Source: Phocaeicola plebeius
Lineage (GTDB): Bacteria > Bacteroidota > Bacteroidia > Bacteroidales > Bacteroidaceae
Direction of reading: 5' to 3'
Assembly: GCA_022767125.1 (NCBI GenBank)
Contig: JALEPZ010000012.1
Location: 24,210-88,209 of the forward strand
Length of the DNA stretch: 64,000 nucleotides
The position numbers and the translations under genes are program-made. The stretch's first letter is position 1. Each line of letters begins with the position of its first letter. Of the stretch, positions 8,169 through 16,844 are shown piece by piece. The notes below the pieces were generated by a model. It worked only from the letters and a program-made list of their open reading frames with translations. It was not told the DNA's origin and searched no databases.

Positions 8169-9575
8169 ATGAAGAAATATGTTTTATTCCTCCTCTGTCT
8201 GTTTGCCTGGACCGCAGAGGCAAAGATTTACGACGTGACCCATTACGGGGCTACAGGCGACGGACACACCATCGACACGCCAGCCATCAACCAGGCCATT
8301 CAGGAAGCAGCCGCCCAAGGAGGCGGTACGGTGTATTTCCCTGCCGGGGACTATGCGTGCTACTCCATCCGCCTGGCCAGCCATGTCCATCTCTATCTGG
8401 AACAGGGGGCCTGCATCGTAGCGGCTTTCCCGACAGCCACCGACGGCTACGACGAAGCCGAGCCGAACGAGCACGACCGCTACCAGGATTTCGGACACAG
8501 CCACTGGAAAAACTCCCTGATCTGGGGCATCGGACTGGAAGACATCACCATCAGCGGCCCCGGCATCATCTACGGGAAAGGACTGACCCGTGAGGAAAGC
8601 CGCCTGAAGGGGGTGGGCAACAAGGCCATCAGCCTGAAACTTTGCAAGAACATCACCTTGAAGGACTTCAAGCTGCTTCGTTGCGGCCACTTCGGCCTGC
8701 TGGCCACCGGCGTGGACAACCTGAGCCTCCAGAACCTGACCGTAGACACGAATCGCGACGGGTTCGACATCGACTGTTGCAAGAATGTCCGCATCAGCCA
8801 GTGCAGCGTCAACTCCCCCTGGGACGATGCCATCGTTCTGAAAGCCTCTTATGGGTTAGGGGAATTCAAAGACACCGAAAACGTGACCATCTCTGACTGT
8901 TACGTAAGCGGTTATGACCAAGGAACGCTGTACGACTGCACCTGGCAGCGCGATGAGCCGCAAGCTCCCGACCACGGCTACGTGACAGGGCGTATCAAAT
9001 TGGGCACCGAGTCGAGTGGCGGTTTCAAGAACATTGCCATCACCAACTGCATCTTCGAGCGGTGCAGAGGACTTGCCCTGGAAACGGTGGATGGAGGCGA
9101 ACTGGAAGACATCGTCATCAGCAACATCACCATGCGCGACATTGTGAACTCTCCCATCTTCCTCCGCCTGGGGGCGCGGTTGCGGAGTCCGGAAGGTACG
9201 CCGGTAGGCTGTATGCGGCGCATCCTCATCAGTCATATCAATGTCTTCAATGCCGACTCCCGCTACTCGTCCATCATCAGCGGCATCCCCGGTGCCTGCA
9301 TCGAAGATGTCACCCTGAGCGACATCCACATTTACCACCAGGGAGGATATAGCCCAGCCGACTGCCCTGCGGTGGTCCCCGAACAAGAGAAGGTATATCC
9401 CGAACCATGGATGTTCGGCACCATCCCGGCCAAAGGATTCTATGTCCGCCATGCGCGGAACATTACGTTCGACAATGTCCACTTCCACTACCAGACAGCC
9501 GATGAACGGCCGCTGTTCGTCACAGACGATGCAGAAATCCTGCAACGAAACATTTTTGAGCAAACCCACCCTTAA
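8169..9575 (+). CDS. GH28 polygalacturonase/rhamnogalacturonase family hydrolase
   Basis: 468 residues, signal peptide (MKKYVLFLLCLFAWTAEA), then a right-handed parallel beta-helix starting DVTHYGATGDG, the usual GH28 opening. Catalytic positions: the family NTD motif appears as NRD with D197, the paired aspartates as WDD (D219, D220), and RIK at 275-277. The usual GHG histidine motif is not evident in its standard form, as in many Bacteroidetes GH28 subgroups, so whether it cuts homogalacturonan or the rhamnose-galacturonate backbone cannot be decided from sequence alone. The neighbouring rhamnosidase and acetylesterase favour the latter. Confidence 0.9.
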   Translation: MKKYVLFLLCLFAWTAEAKIYDVTHYGATGDGHTIDTPAINQAIQEAAAQGGGTVYFPAGDYACYSIRLASHVHLYLEQGACIVAAFPTATDGYDEAEPNEHDRYQDFGHSHWKNSLIWGIGLEDITISGPGIIYGKGLTREESRLKGVGNKAISLKLCKNITLKDFKLLRCGHFGLLATGVDNLSLQNLTVDTNRDGFDIDCCKNVRISQCSVNSPWDDAIVLKASYGLGEFKDTENVTISDCYVSGYDQGTLYDCTWQRDEPQAPDHGYVTGRIKLGTESSGGFKNIAITNCIFERCRGLALETVDGGELEDIVISNITMRDIVNSPIFLRLGARLRSPEGTPVGCMRRILISHINVFNADSRYSSIISGIPGACIEDVTLSDIHIYHQGGYSPADCPAVVPEQEKVYPEPWMFGTIPAKGFYVRHARNITFDNVHFHYQTADERPLFVTDDAEILQRNIFEQTHP

Positions 9576-9592
9576 TCAGATAGAACCGAAGT

Positions 9593-12355
9593 ATGAACAA
9601 ACGATCTATTTGGCTCATCCTCCTGCTGGCAGGAAACAGCCTGTATGCACAAGACTGGCCGACCGCCTCCCCCGAAGCACGTCCCGGCGCCCGCTGGTGG
9701 TGGCTCGGCAGTGCCGTCGACAAGACCAACCTGACCGACAACCTGGAACGTTACGCCCAGGCCGGACTGGGGGCCGTGGAAATCACCCCCATCTATGGCG
9801 TACAAGGAAACGACGCCCATAACCTGCCATTCCTTAGTGCCCCCTGGATGGAAATGCTGCAGCATACCCAAGCGGAAGGGAAACGGCTCGGGCTGGAAAT
9901 CGACATGAATACCGGTACCGGATGGCCCTTTGGAGGACCGAATGTCCCGCTGGAAGAAGCGGCCACGAAAGCCCTTTTCCGGCAGTATGACATCATCGGA
10001 GGAAGCGTCATCGACCTTCCCTTAGAGGTGGAAGACGAGAAGCAGCGTCCCTTCGCCGTACTGAGCCGCGTGATGGCCTATCAGAACGGGCGCTGTCTGG
10101 ACCTGACGGCACAGGTACGCGACGGACAACTGCACTGGAAGGCCCCTGCCGGCAACTGGCACCTCATCGTGCTCCATGTCGGCAAGACCCTACAGAAAGT
10201 GAAACGCGCTGCCCCCGGAGGAGAAGGCTACGTGATAGACCACCTGAACCGGAAGGCCGTCAAGCATTACCTGTCGGGATTCGACCAAGCCTTCCAGCAA
10301 CATCAGACCGCCTGTCCGCATACGTTCTTCAACGATTCCTACGAAGTCTATCAGGCCGACTGGACGCCCGACCTGCTGGAACAGTTTGTCCGCCGCAGGG
10401 GGTACCGGCTGGAAGAGCATTTTCCGGAGTTCCTGCAGGAGCCGCGCGATGAAACGGCGGCACGTATCGTCAGCGATTACCGGGAAACCGTTTCCGACCT
10501 GCTGCTGGAAAATTTCACCCGCCAATGGACCGCTTGGGCGCACGGACACGGCAGCCTTACCCGCAATCAGGCACACGGCTCTCCGGCCAATCTGATCGAT
10601 GTATATGCTGCTGTAGATATTCCCGAATGCGAGGGCTTCGGACTGTCCCAATTCCATATCCAAGGCTTGCGGCAGGATACGTTGCACACCCGAAAGAACG
10701 ACTCCGACCTCTCCATGCTGAAGTATGCTTCATCAGCTGCCCATATCTCCGGGAAGCCCTACACGTCGTCCGAAACGTTCACCTGGCTGACCGAGCATTT
10801 CCGCACCTCACTGTCGCAATGCAAGCCCGACATGGACCTGATGTTCGTATCGGGCATCAACCACATGTTCTTTCACGGCACGACCTACAGTCCCCGGGAA
10901 GCGGCCTGGCCGGGATGGAAGTTCTATGCCTCCATCGACATGTCGCCCACCAACAGTATCTGGCGCGATGCACCGGCTTTCTTCCAATACATCACCCGTT
11001 GCCAGTCGTTCCTGCAGTTCGGACAGCCCGACAATGACTTTCTGGTGTATCTCCCCGTCTACGACATGTGGGAAGAACAACCTGGCCGGCTGTTGATGTT
11101 CAGCATCCACGATATGGCCAAACGGGCACCCAAGTTTATCCAAACCGTCCACACCATCAGCGACTGCGGATACGACATGGACTATATCTCGGATGCCTTC
11201 GTTCGGACGACCCGCTGTCAGGACGGACAACTGGTAACGGCTGGAGGTACGGCCTACAAAGCGATGATTGTCCCCGGCGTACAACGGATGCCGACAGCCG
11301 TTCTGAAGCATCTGCTCGAACTGGCCCGACAAGGTGCGACCCTTATTTTTACCGAAAACTATCCGATGGATGTTCCCGGTTTTGGGCAACTGGAGAAACG
11401 GCGTACTGCCTTCCGCCACTGCCTGCAGCAGCTCCCTGCGGTAGATTTCCAGCAAACAACCATCACCCCTTTCGGCAAAGGGACACTGATTTGCGGCACG
11501 GACTATCGCTCCACCTTGCAGCAGAGCGGCGTGGTTCCGGAAGAGATGAAGACAGCGTTGGGGCTGAAATGCATCCGCCGCAGCCATCCACAAGGACACC
11601 ACTATTTCATCTCAGCCCTACAGGAAAAAGAAGTAGAGGGATGGACGACCCTGGCTGTCCCTGCAGAAGCGGCCATGATTTTTGACCCGATGACCGGAGA
11701 AAAAGGGAAAGCCCGCCTGCGCCATCAAGGAGGAAAGACACAGGTCTACCTGCAACTGCACTCCGGAGAAAGCGTGATTGTACAGACGTTCCGTCAGCCA
11801 TTGACCACAGCTGTTCCAGAATGGGCTTATCTGCAGGAACAGCCGCTCAGCCTCCGTATCGACCATGGCTGGCAACTGCACTTTACCGACTGTCAGCCGG
11901 CCATCGACGGCACCTTCGAGATAGACACGCCCCGTTCGTGGACCCAACTGGACATCCCGAATGCCACCACGACAATGGGTACCGGTATGTACACGACGGA
12001 AATCACCCTTCCTGCCCTGGAAGCCGATGAATGGGTGCTCGACCTGGGGGATGTCCGCGAAAGTGCCCGTGTAAAGATCAACGGTCAGGAGGTGGGTACC
12101 GCCTGGGCCGTTCCCTTCCGACTGAAAGTAGGCCGTTATCTGCGTCCTGGCACCAACCTCATCGAGATCGCCGTAACGAACCTGCCTGCCAACCGCATTG
12201 CAGACATGGACCGTCGGGGAGAGAAATGGCGCATCTTCAACGAAATCAACGTAGTGAACCTCCAGTACCAGACAACTCCTTACAACGACTGGACACCCGT
12301 TCCGTCCGGACTGAACAGCGCAGTGCGACTGATTCCCATGCGGCGGCTCCGCTAA
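9593..12355 (+). CDS. GH106 alpha-L-rhamnosidase
   Basis: 920 residues, signal peptide (MNKRSIWLILLLAGNSLYAQ). The opening ARWWWLGSAVDKTNLTDNL is the GH106 hallmark and the catalytic barrel follows (GLEIDMNTGTGWPFGGP; TFFNDSYEVYQADW; GKPYTSSETFTW). The last 130 residues form a galactose-binding-like beta sandwich (ARVKINGQEVGTAW... GTNLIEIAVTNLPANRIADMD). It should release rhamnose from rhamnogalacturonan fragments. Last gene of the operon that begins at 5363; a strong hairpin follows at 12577-12611. Confidence 0.93.
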   Translation: MNKRSIWLILLLAGNSLYAQDWPTASPEARPGARWWWLGSAVDKTNLTDNLERYAQAGLGAVEITPIYGVQGNDAHNLPFLSAPWMEMLQHTQAEGKRLGLEIDMNTGTGWPFGGPNVPLEEAATKALFRQYDIIGGSVIDLPLEVEDEKQRPFAVLSRVMAYQNGRCLDLTAQVRDGQLHWKAPAGNWHLIVLHVGKTLQKVKRAAPGGEGYVIDHLNRKAVKHYLSGFDQAFQQHQTACPHTFFNDSYEVYQADWTPDLLEQFVRRRGYRLEEHFPEFLQEPRDETAARIVSDYRETVSDLLLENFTRQWTAWAHGHGSLTRNQAHGSPANLIDVYAAVDIPECEGFGLSQFHIQGLRQDTLHTRKNDSDLSMLKYASSAAHISGKPYTSSETFTWLTEHFRTSLSQCKPDMDLMFVSGINHMFFHGTTYSPREAAWPGWKFYASIDMSPTNSIWRDAPAFFQYITRCQSFLQFGQPDNDFLVYLPVYDMWEEQPGRLLMFSIHDMAKRAPKFIQTVHTISDCGYDMDYISDAFVRTTRCQDGQLVTAGGTAYKAMIVPGVQRMPTAVLKHLLELARQGATLIFTENYPMDVPGFGQLEKRRTAFRHCLQQLPAVDFQQTTITPFGKGTLICGTDYRSTLQQSGVVPEEMKTALGLKCIRRSHPQGHHYFISALQEKEVEGWTTLAVPAEAAMIFDPMTGEKGKARLRHQGGKTQVYLQLHSGESVIVQTFRQPLTTAVPEWAYLQEQPLSLRIDHGWQLHFTDCQPAIDGTFEIDTPRSWTQLDIPNATTTMGTGMYTTEITLPALEADEWVLDLGDVRESARVKINGQEVGTAWAVPFRLKVGRYLRPGTNLIEIAVTNLPANRIADMDRRGEKWRIFNEINVVNLQYQTTPYNDWTPVPSGLNSAVRLIPMRRLR

Positions 12356-12398
12356 TACCAACGGGCTGGTTCCTCTCCCAGCGACCTCCCTGCTATGG

Positions 12399-12560
12399 GG
12401 AGGCCTGTCCGGAAAACTTGGACTACCTATCCAACTGTCATGCTGAACATCGTGAAGCAGCTGAACCCCTCTACTTGCCGGTAACAGATTTCTCACTTCG
12501 TTTGAAATGACAGGGATGGATAAAGGAAAGCGGAAAAACAATTCTCGGACAGCCTGGGGG
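12399..12560. repeat. Dispersed intergenic palindromic repeat, copy A
   Basis: Ends are inverted: AGGCCTGTCCGGAAAAC on the left, ATTCTCGGACAGCCTG on the right. The interior holds two stem-forming words, GTCATGCTGAACATCGTGAAGC and ATTTCTCACTTCGTTTGAAATGAC. The same parts recur at 15896, 35050 and 62678. The copy lies just after the GH106 stop. Confidence 0.8.
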
Positions 12561-12576
12561 CCGTTATACAGACAAT

Positions 12577-12611
12577 GAGGGCGTTTCAAAACAATGTTCT
12601 GAAACGCCCTC
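12577..12611. terminator. Terminator hairpin between GH106 and tsf
   Basis: Perfect 12-bp stem (GAGGGCGTTTCA / TGAAACGCCCTC) with an 11-base loop between convergent genes. T content is modest on either side, so strength is uncertain. Confidence 0.65.
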
Positions 12612-12639
12612 TTTCTGAATGGGAATCGTACGTTACGGA

Positions 12640-13632
12640 TTATTCAGCACGCAAAGTGAAACGCTTGAAGTCTACCACCTTCAGTTCGGGGTCAGATTCC
12701 TTCAACACGTCGGCGACTGTCTTCTTCGGATCCATGATGTCTTCCTGCTTCAGCAGGCAAACTTCCTTCAAGAACTTGCCCAGACGACCCTTGGCAATGT
12801 TCTCGATCATGGCAGCCGGCAGGTTGGCAGCCTTTTCTTCAGAAACCTTGGCAATGATTTCCTTGGCCTTGGCAATGTCTTCTGCTGTAATCCAACCCTT
12901 GGCCATATTGCTTTCCATGTGCTCTTCGCTGTCAACATGAGCCGGGTTGATGCCGGCCTTCTTCAGGGCCACTTCCACAGCTTTCTGTACCTGTTCAGCC
13001 TTGGTCTTATCGATAGCGACCTGGATTTCGCGCTGCTTCACTTCTTCCGAAACACCGTTTTCGTCGATAGCCAACGGATTCATGGCAGCAATCTGCATCA
13101 CGATTTCGTGAGCCACCTTTTCGTCAGCCGCCTTGTTGAAGGCAGCGATGGTGCAGAGCGAGTTCTTGCCCTGGTGGTTGTAGATAGCTGTGCAGGCACC
13201 TTCAATGAAGTTATAGCCATCGAGTTCCATCTTCTCGCCCGTAATACCACTCCGGTCAGTCACAGCATCCTGCACCGTTCCGTTGCCCATCGGCAATGCC
13301 TTCACTTCGTCGAGCGACTTGCACTTGTTGGCAACCGCAGCATCCAGGATAGCCTGGGTCAGTGCCACGAAATCAGCGTTCTTGGCAACGAAGTCCGTTT
13401 CGCACTTCAAGGCAATGATAGCAGCGAATGTACCGTCTGTCTTTGCCAATACGCAACCTTCTGCAGCTTCGCGGTCGGAGCGCTTTGCAGCGACAGCCTG
13501 TCCCTTCTTGCGGATAATTTCCATTGCTTTGTCGATATCGCCGTTGGCTTCGGTCAAAGCGTTCTTACAGTCCATCATACCAGCACCCGAAATCTTGCGG
13601 AGCTTGGTAATTTCAGCCATAGTTACAGCCAT
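12640..13632 (-). CDS. tsf: Elongation factor Ts
   Basis: 330 residues from the ATG at 13632 (MAVTMAEITKLRKISGAGMMDCKNAL). EF-Ts is the nucleotide exchange factor of EF-Tu in translation elongation. Seen: the N-terminal UBA-like helix bundle, the conserved KCETDFVAKN motif at about residues 75-85, and the dimerisation domain. The length fits the longer Bacteroidetes form. A second in-frame ATG at 13620 is possible; Bacteroidetes homologues support the first. Fourth gene of the rplM-rpsI-rpsB-tsf operon; the rpsB stop is 157 bases upstream. Confidence 0.97.
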   Translation of the reverse strand: MAVTMAEITKLRKISGAGMMDCKNALTEANGDIDKAMEIIRKKGQAVAAKRSDREAAEGCVLAKTDGTFAAIIALKCETDFVAKNADFVALTQAILDAAVANKCKSLDEVKALPMGNGTVQDAVTDRSGITGEKMELDGYNFIEGACTAIYNHQGKNSLCTIAAFNKAADEKVAHEIVMQIAAMNPLAIDENGVSEEVKQREIQVAIDKTKAEQVQKAVEVALKKAGINPAHVDSEEHMESNMAKGWITAEDIAKAKEIIAKVSEEKAANLPAAMIENIAKGRLGKFLKEVCLLKQEDIMDPKKTVADVLKESDPELKVVDFKRFTLRAE

Positions 13633-13789
13633 AATAGTATATCTTTCTAAATTTATGTGGTTAATAATCGTTCGGAAAACAAAAATGAGAATTGAGAATT
13701 GAGAACCGAGAATCCTAGAATCACCCATTCTTCTCAATCATCAATTATCAATTCTCACTTGTTGTTAAGGATAAATTCGTCGCTTGGAA

Positions 13790-14626
13790 TTATGCTTCTT
13801 CGTCCTTGCCCATGTAAGCGGCAGCCTTGGATGCATTGATGGCATCTTCTTCAGCCTTGTCCATACGAGCCTTGGCAGATTTCTTCTTGGCAGCCTTCGG
13901 GGCATTTTCACCAGCAGCTTCCATGTCTACCTTTTCAGCCTTTCTTTCTTCCAGGCCTTCGGCCATGGCACCGCAGCAAGCATCCAGGATGACTTCAATG
14001 CTTCTAGTGGCATCGTCGTTGGCCGGGATAACGAAATCTACGTTATTAGGATCGGAATTCGTGTCAACGATAGCGAATACGGGGATACCCAGACGGTTCG
14101 CTTCGCGGACAGCGATATTTTCCTTCAATACGTCAATCACGAACAAAGCAGACGGCAGGCGAGTCAGGTCGGCAATAGAACCGAGGTTCTTTTCCAGCTT
14201 GGCACGCTGACGGGAAATCTGCAGGATTTCGCGCTTTGACAGGTTAGCATATGTACCATCGCTCGTCAGCTTGTCGATGGTAGCCATCTTCTTCACAGCC
14301 TTACGGATAGTCGGGAAGTTGGTCAACATACCACCCGGCCAGCGTTCGATGACATAAGGCATATTCACGGCAGCGGCTTTCTCAGCTACTACCTGCTTGG
14401 CTTGTTTCTTAGTAGCAACAAACAGGACTTTCTTGCCTGATTTGGCGATTTGCTTCAAAGCTTCAGCAGCTTCGTCTACTTTGGCAACGGTCTTGTTCAG
14501 GTCGATGATATGGATACCGTTGCGTTCCATGAAAATATAAGGAGCCATTGCGGGGTTCCACTTTCTCTTAAGGTGTCCGAAGTGGCAACCGGCTTCCAAT
14601 AAAGTATCAAAATTTACTCTTGACAT
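13790..14626 (-). CDS. rpsB: 30S ribosomal protein S2
   Basis: 278 residues beginning MSRVNFDTLLEAGCHFGHLKRKWNP, the S2 signature; also GTKKQAKQVV-like (ATKKQAKQVVAEKA) and RWPGGMLTNF motifs. The ATG at 14626 is used; the in-frame extension to 14677 is Lys-rich leader sequence. The acidic/Lys-rich C-terminal extension (residues 230-278, AAKKKSAKARMDKAEED) is usual in Bacteroidetes. Component of the small subunit, in operon with rplM, rpsI and tsf. Confidence 0.97.
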   Translation of the reverse strand: MSRVNFDTLLEAGCHFGHLKRKWNPAMAPYIFMERNGIHIIDLNKTVAKVDEAAEALKQIAKSGKKVLFVATKKQAKQVVAEKAAAVNMPYVIERWPGGMLTNFPTIRKAVKKMATIDKLTSDGTYANLSKREILQISRQRAKLEKNLGSIADLTRLPSALFVIDVLKENIAVREANRLGIPVFAIVDTNSDPNNVDFVIPANDDATRSIEVILDACCGAMAEGLEERKAEKVDMEAAGENAPKAAKKKSAKARMDKAEEDAINASKAAAYMGKDEEA

Positions 14627-14851
14627 TGTTTTAATCTTTAAATCGTTTACTTTCTTTTTTGTTTTGTTTTGAACCAACTGGCGGGTAGTCTTTCCACAAA
14701 CACTTGCAGAAAAAATCCTGCCGGTTTAGATACTAAACGCTTCTTTCAGTCGTTTGAGTTTTGAAGTTCTGAAGTTGTTAAGTCGACGGGCTCGTGTCTG
14801 TACCCATAAAAACAGACCCACTTACGAACTAAAACACAATAGAACTCAAAA

Positions 14852-15238
14852 TTAACGTTTACTGAACTGGAATCTACGACGTGCCTTGGGACGTCCCGGC
14901 TTCTTACGTTCAACAGAACGCGGGTCGCGCGTCATGAAGCCTTCAGCACGCAATGCCTTCTTGTCTTCGGGATTGATTTTTACCAGTGCGCGGGCGATAG
15001 CCAGACGCAGGGCCTGAGACTGGCCGGTAAAACCGCCGCCATTCAGGTTCACCTTAATATCATATTTGCCAGCTGCTTCCAGCTTGTTCAGCGGCTGCAA
15101 CACTACATACTGCAGAATTGTTGATGGAAAGTACTGCGCAAGGTCTCTCTTGTTGATAGTAATCTTTCCGTTACCTTCTTTGACGAACACGCGGGCTACT
15201 GCGCTCTTACGTCTGCCAATTGCATTTACAACTTCCAT
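14852..15238 (-). CDS. rpsI: 30S ribosomal protein S9
   Basis: 128 residues. MEVVNAIGRRKSAVARVF at the N-terminus, GGGFTGQSQALRLAIARAL in the middle and the basic tail ending FQFSKR are diagnostic for S9, whose C-terminal tail reaches the P-site tRNA. It starts 6 bases after the rplM stop, the conserved L13-S9 pairing. A 225-base gap follows before rpsB; it includes a weak stem (GTCTGT / ACAGAC near 14795-14815) that could attenuate transcription, though that is speculative. Confidence 0.98.
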   Translation of the reverse strand: MEVVNAIGRRKSAVARVFVKEGNGKITINKRDLAQYFPSTILQYVVLQPLNKLEAAGKYDIKVNLNGGGFTGQSQALRLAIARALVKINPEDKKALRAEGFMTRDPRSVERKKPGRPKARRRFQFSKR

Positions 15239-15244
15239 GCTTTA

Positions 15245-15706
15245 TTATTTAAGTACATTAATATCAATTACCTTCGGAGTCTGAGCCTCGTGCTTGTGTT
15301 CGCCACCGGCATACACATACAAGTTACCCAGCAACTTAGCTCCCAGACGATTCTTGGGAAGCATACCCTTCACAACTTTCTTCATCAGTTTTTCAGCACC
15401 GTTGGGCTTTGCCAGGATGGCAGCCGGAGTAGTTTCGCGCTGACCACCGGGATAACCGGTATAACGCAGGTAAACCTTGTCGGTCATCTTGTTACCTGTA
15501 AATCTTACTTTGTCTGCGTTGATGATGATGACGTTATCACCGCAGTCTACATGAGGGGTGAAGTTGGGTTTGTACTTACCTCTCAACAGTTTTGCAACCT
15601 TTGCACCGAGACGGCCTACGACCTGATCGGTAGCATCCACAACGACCCATTCTTTGTTCGCTGTTTCCTTGTTTGCAGAAATGGTCTTGTAACTTAAAGT
15701 GTCCAC
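15245..15706 (-). CDS. rplM: 50S ribosomal protein L13 (GTG start)
   Basis: 153 residues, reading from a GTG codon at 15706 (DTLSYKTISANKETANKEW). L13 signatures: WVVVDATDQVVGRLGAKVAKLLRGK, HVDCGDNVIIINADKV and the terminal VYAGGEHKHEAQ. No in-frame ATG upstream fits the family's N-terminus, so GTG is the likely initiator. First gene of the ribosomal operon, with its promoter at 15830-15860 and a leader of about 115 bases. Confidence 0.97.
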   Translation of the reverse strand: MDTLSYKTISANKETANKEWVVVDATDQVVGRLGAKVAKLLRGKYKPNFTPHVDCGDNVIIINADKVRFTGNKMTDKVYLRYTGYPGGQRETTPAAILAKPNGAEKLMKKVVKGMLPKNRLGAKLLGNLYVYAGGEHKHEAQTPKVIDINVLK

Positions 15707-15729
15707 TCTTGAAAAAATTTAATTTGTTA

Positions 15730-15829
15730 ACTACTAAAAAACAATGTTCCGCACCCTGTCCTTCCCGGACAAAGAAGAGCAATGTGCTAAGAACTAAAAT
15801 ATTATCTCTTGTTGATAATAATCGGCTTG
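15730..15829 (-). promoter_or_regulatory. Possible structured 5' leader of the rplM operon
   Basis: The transcript between the promoter and the rplM GTG contains TGTCCGGGAAGGACA (5-bp stem, 5-base loop) followed by GGTGCGGAACATTG and a T run. L13 autoregulates its operon in E. coli, so this leader may bind L13 or S9; this is inferred from position only. Confidence 0.25.
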
Positions 15830-15860
15830 CAAAGGTACGGCTTTTCTTTCAATCCACAAA
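15830..15860 (-). promoter_or_regulatory. Promoter of the rplM-rpsI-rpsB-tsf operon
   Basis: On the minus strand, TTTG (15860-15857), 19 bases, then TACCTTTG (15837-15830): a perfect match in both elements and spacing to the Bacteroidetes housekeeping promoter. Confidence 0.85.
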
Positions 15861-15895
15861 CAATTTAAGTATTTTTTTCCTTGTGACGCCAAAGC

Positions 15896-16094
15896 GGCCC
15901 CAGGCTGTCCGAGAATTGTTATACCGCTTTCCTTTTTCCCCTGTCATTTCGAACGAAGTGAGAAATCTCTTCCTTTCTCTGTCATTTCGAACGTAGTGAG
16001 AAATCTGTTAACACAAAGTGGATGTATTCAGATGCTTCACTACGTTCAGCATGACAGTTAGAGAGGTGCCCCAAGGTTTTCGGACAGCCCCCCC
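15896..16094. repeat. Dispersed intergenic palindromic repeat, copy B
   Basis: Inverted orientation relative to copy A. Left end CCAGGCTGTCCGAGAATTGTT, right end CCAAGGTTTTCGGACAGCC. The interior word GTCATTTCGAACGAAGTGAGAAATCT occurs twice (about 15942 and 15981), so this copy carries a duplicated arm, followed by AGATGCTTCACTACGTTCAGCATGAC. It lies upstream of the rplM promoter. Confidence 0.8.
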
Positions 16095-16110
16095 AACAGG
16101 AAAGCGCAGC

Positions 16111-16164
16111 AAAAAAAAAGACTCCTATGGGGTGCCTTCCCGTATTTCGCACACCCCATAGGAG
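16111..16164 (-). terminator. Rho-independent terminator of the DUF4488 gene
   Basis: On the minus strand, a perfect 13-bp stem (CTCCTATGGGGTG / CACCCCATAGGAG) is followed by a run of nine T. Textbook form, 66 bases after the stop at 16230. Confidence 0.92.
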
Positions 16165-16229
16165 CCCTATATCTGTTCCGGACGCAGCCGAGAGTAAGCC
16201 TTCCTGTCCGGCATTTCAAGCCTTGTACC

Positions 16230-16721
16230 TTAGCGGACCAGATTGTCCGGCATCTGTGCCGGCATCTCTACCCGTTTCCAGATTTCATGCACCCACGAAT
16301 CCACCTGGTTGCCGTTCGTATCGAACTTCACGAAGAACTTCACATACATTATGCTATGGTCATCGCTGAATTCATAGAACAATTCATTTTCCTGACCTTC
16401 CAACTGCGGCAAGTGGATGTTCTTCTTCACCACTTCCGTGTACGACTTCTCGGAATTGATATGGTACGAACCATAACCGATCATAATGGCTCCCTGGTTC
16501 ATCATCACCAAATTGACGAAACGGCCGTCGTCGGATAGAATCTTCAGTGAATTACCGGTCTTCAATTCACCCGGCACATCCGGAGAACTGGAGCGATAGA
16601 AACACATCTGCCACACTCCGTTGAGCTGAGACGGGGATTTTTCATTCACATCTTGCGCCAGTGCGACTGACAGACTCATAGCCAAAAAGGCTATCCATGT
16701 AAGGAAATAACGTGTCTTCAT
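16230..16721 (-). CDS. Secreted DUF4488 family protein
   Basis: 163 residues with a signal peptide (MKTRYFLTWIAFLAMSLSVALAQ). The pattern LNGVWQMCFYRSSSPDVPGELKTG... SDDGRFVNL matches DUF4488, a lipocalin-like Bacteroidetes family of unknown role. The ending KFFVKFDTNGNQVDSWVHEIWKRV is also typical. It is a single-gene unit with its own -7 element (16770-16777) and strong terminator. The ATG at 16721 is chosen for the signal peptide. Confidence 0.85.
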   Translation of the reverse strand: MKTRYFLTWIAFLAMSLSVALAQDVNEKSPSQLNGVWQMCFYRSSSPDVPGELKTGNSLKILSDDGRFVNLVMMNQGAIMIGYGSYHINSEKSYTEVVKKNIHLPQLEGQENELFYEFSDDHSIMYVKFFVKFDTNGNQVDSWVHEIWKRVEMPAQMPDNLVR

Positions 16722-16769
16722 AAGCAATATTTTTAGTTTGAGTTTTTTCAAGTATTTTTCTCAGCACCA

Positions 16770-16777
16770 CAAATATA
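16770..16777 (-). promoter_or_regulatory. -7 promoter element for the DUF4488 gene
   Basis: Minus strand TATATTTG, fitting TAnnTTTG, 48 bases before the ATG at 16721; no -33 match. Confidence 0.45.
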
Positions 16778-16844
16778 CTTATTTATTTAGAAAAACACGC
16801 ATTCCCTCCCATTTTTTTCTTCTTCAGGCTATTTTTTCTACATT

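Noticed and set aside
15673..15996. Small frames running through repeat copies (also near 12480, 34900 and 62700)
   Set aside because: Peptides such as VISNEVRNL arise from translating the dispersed repeat and are not genes.
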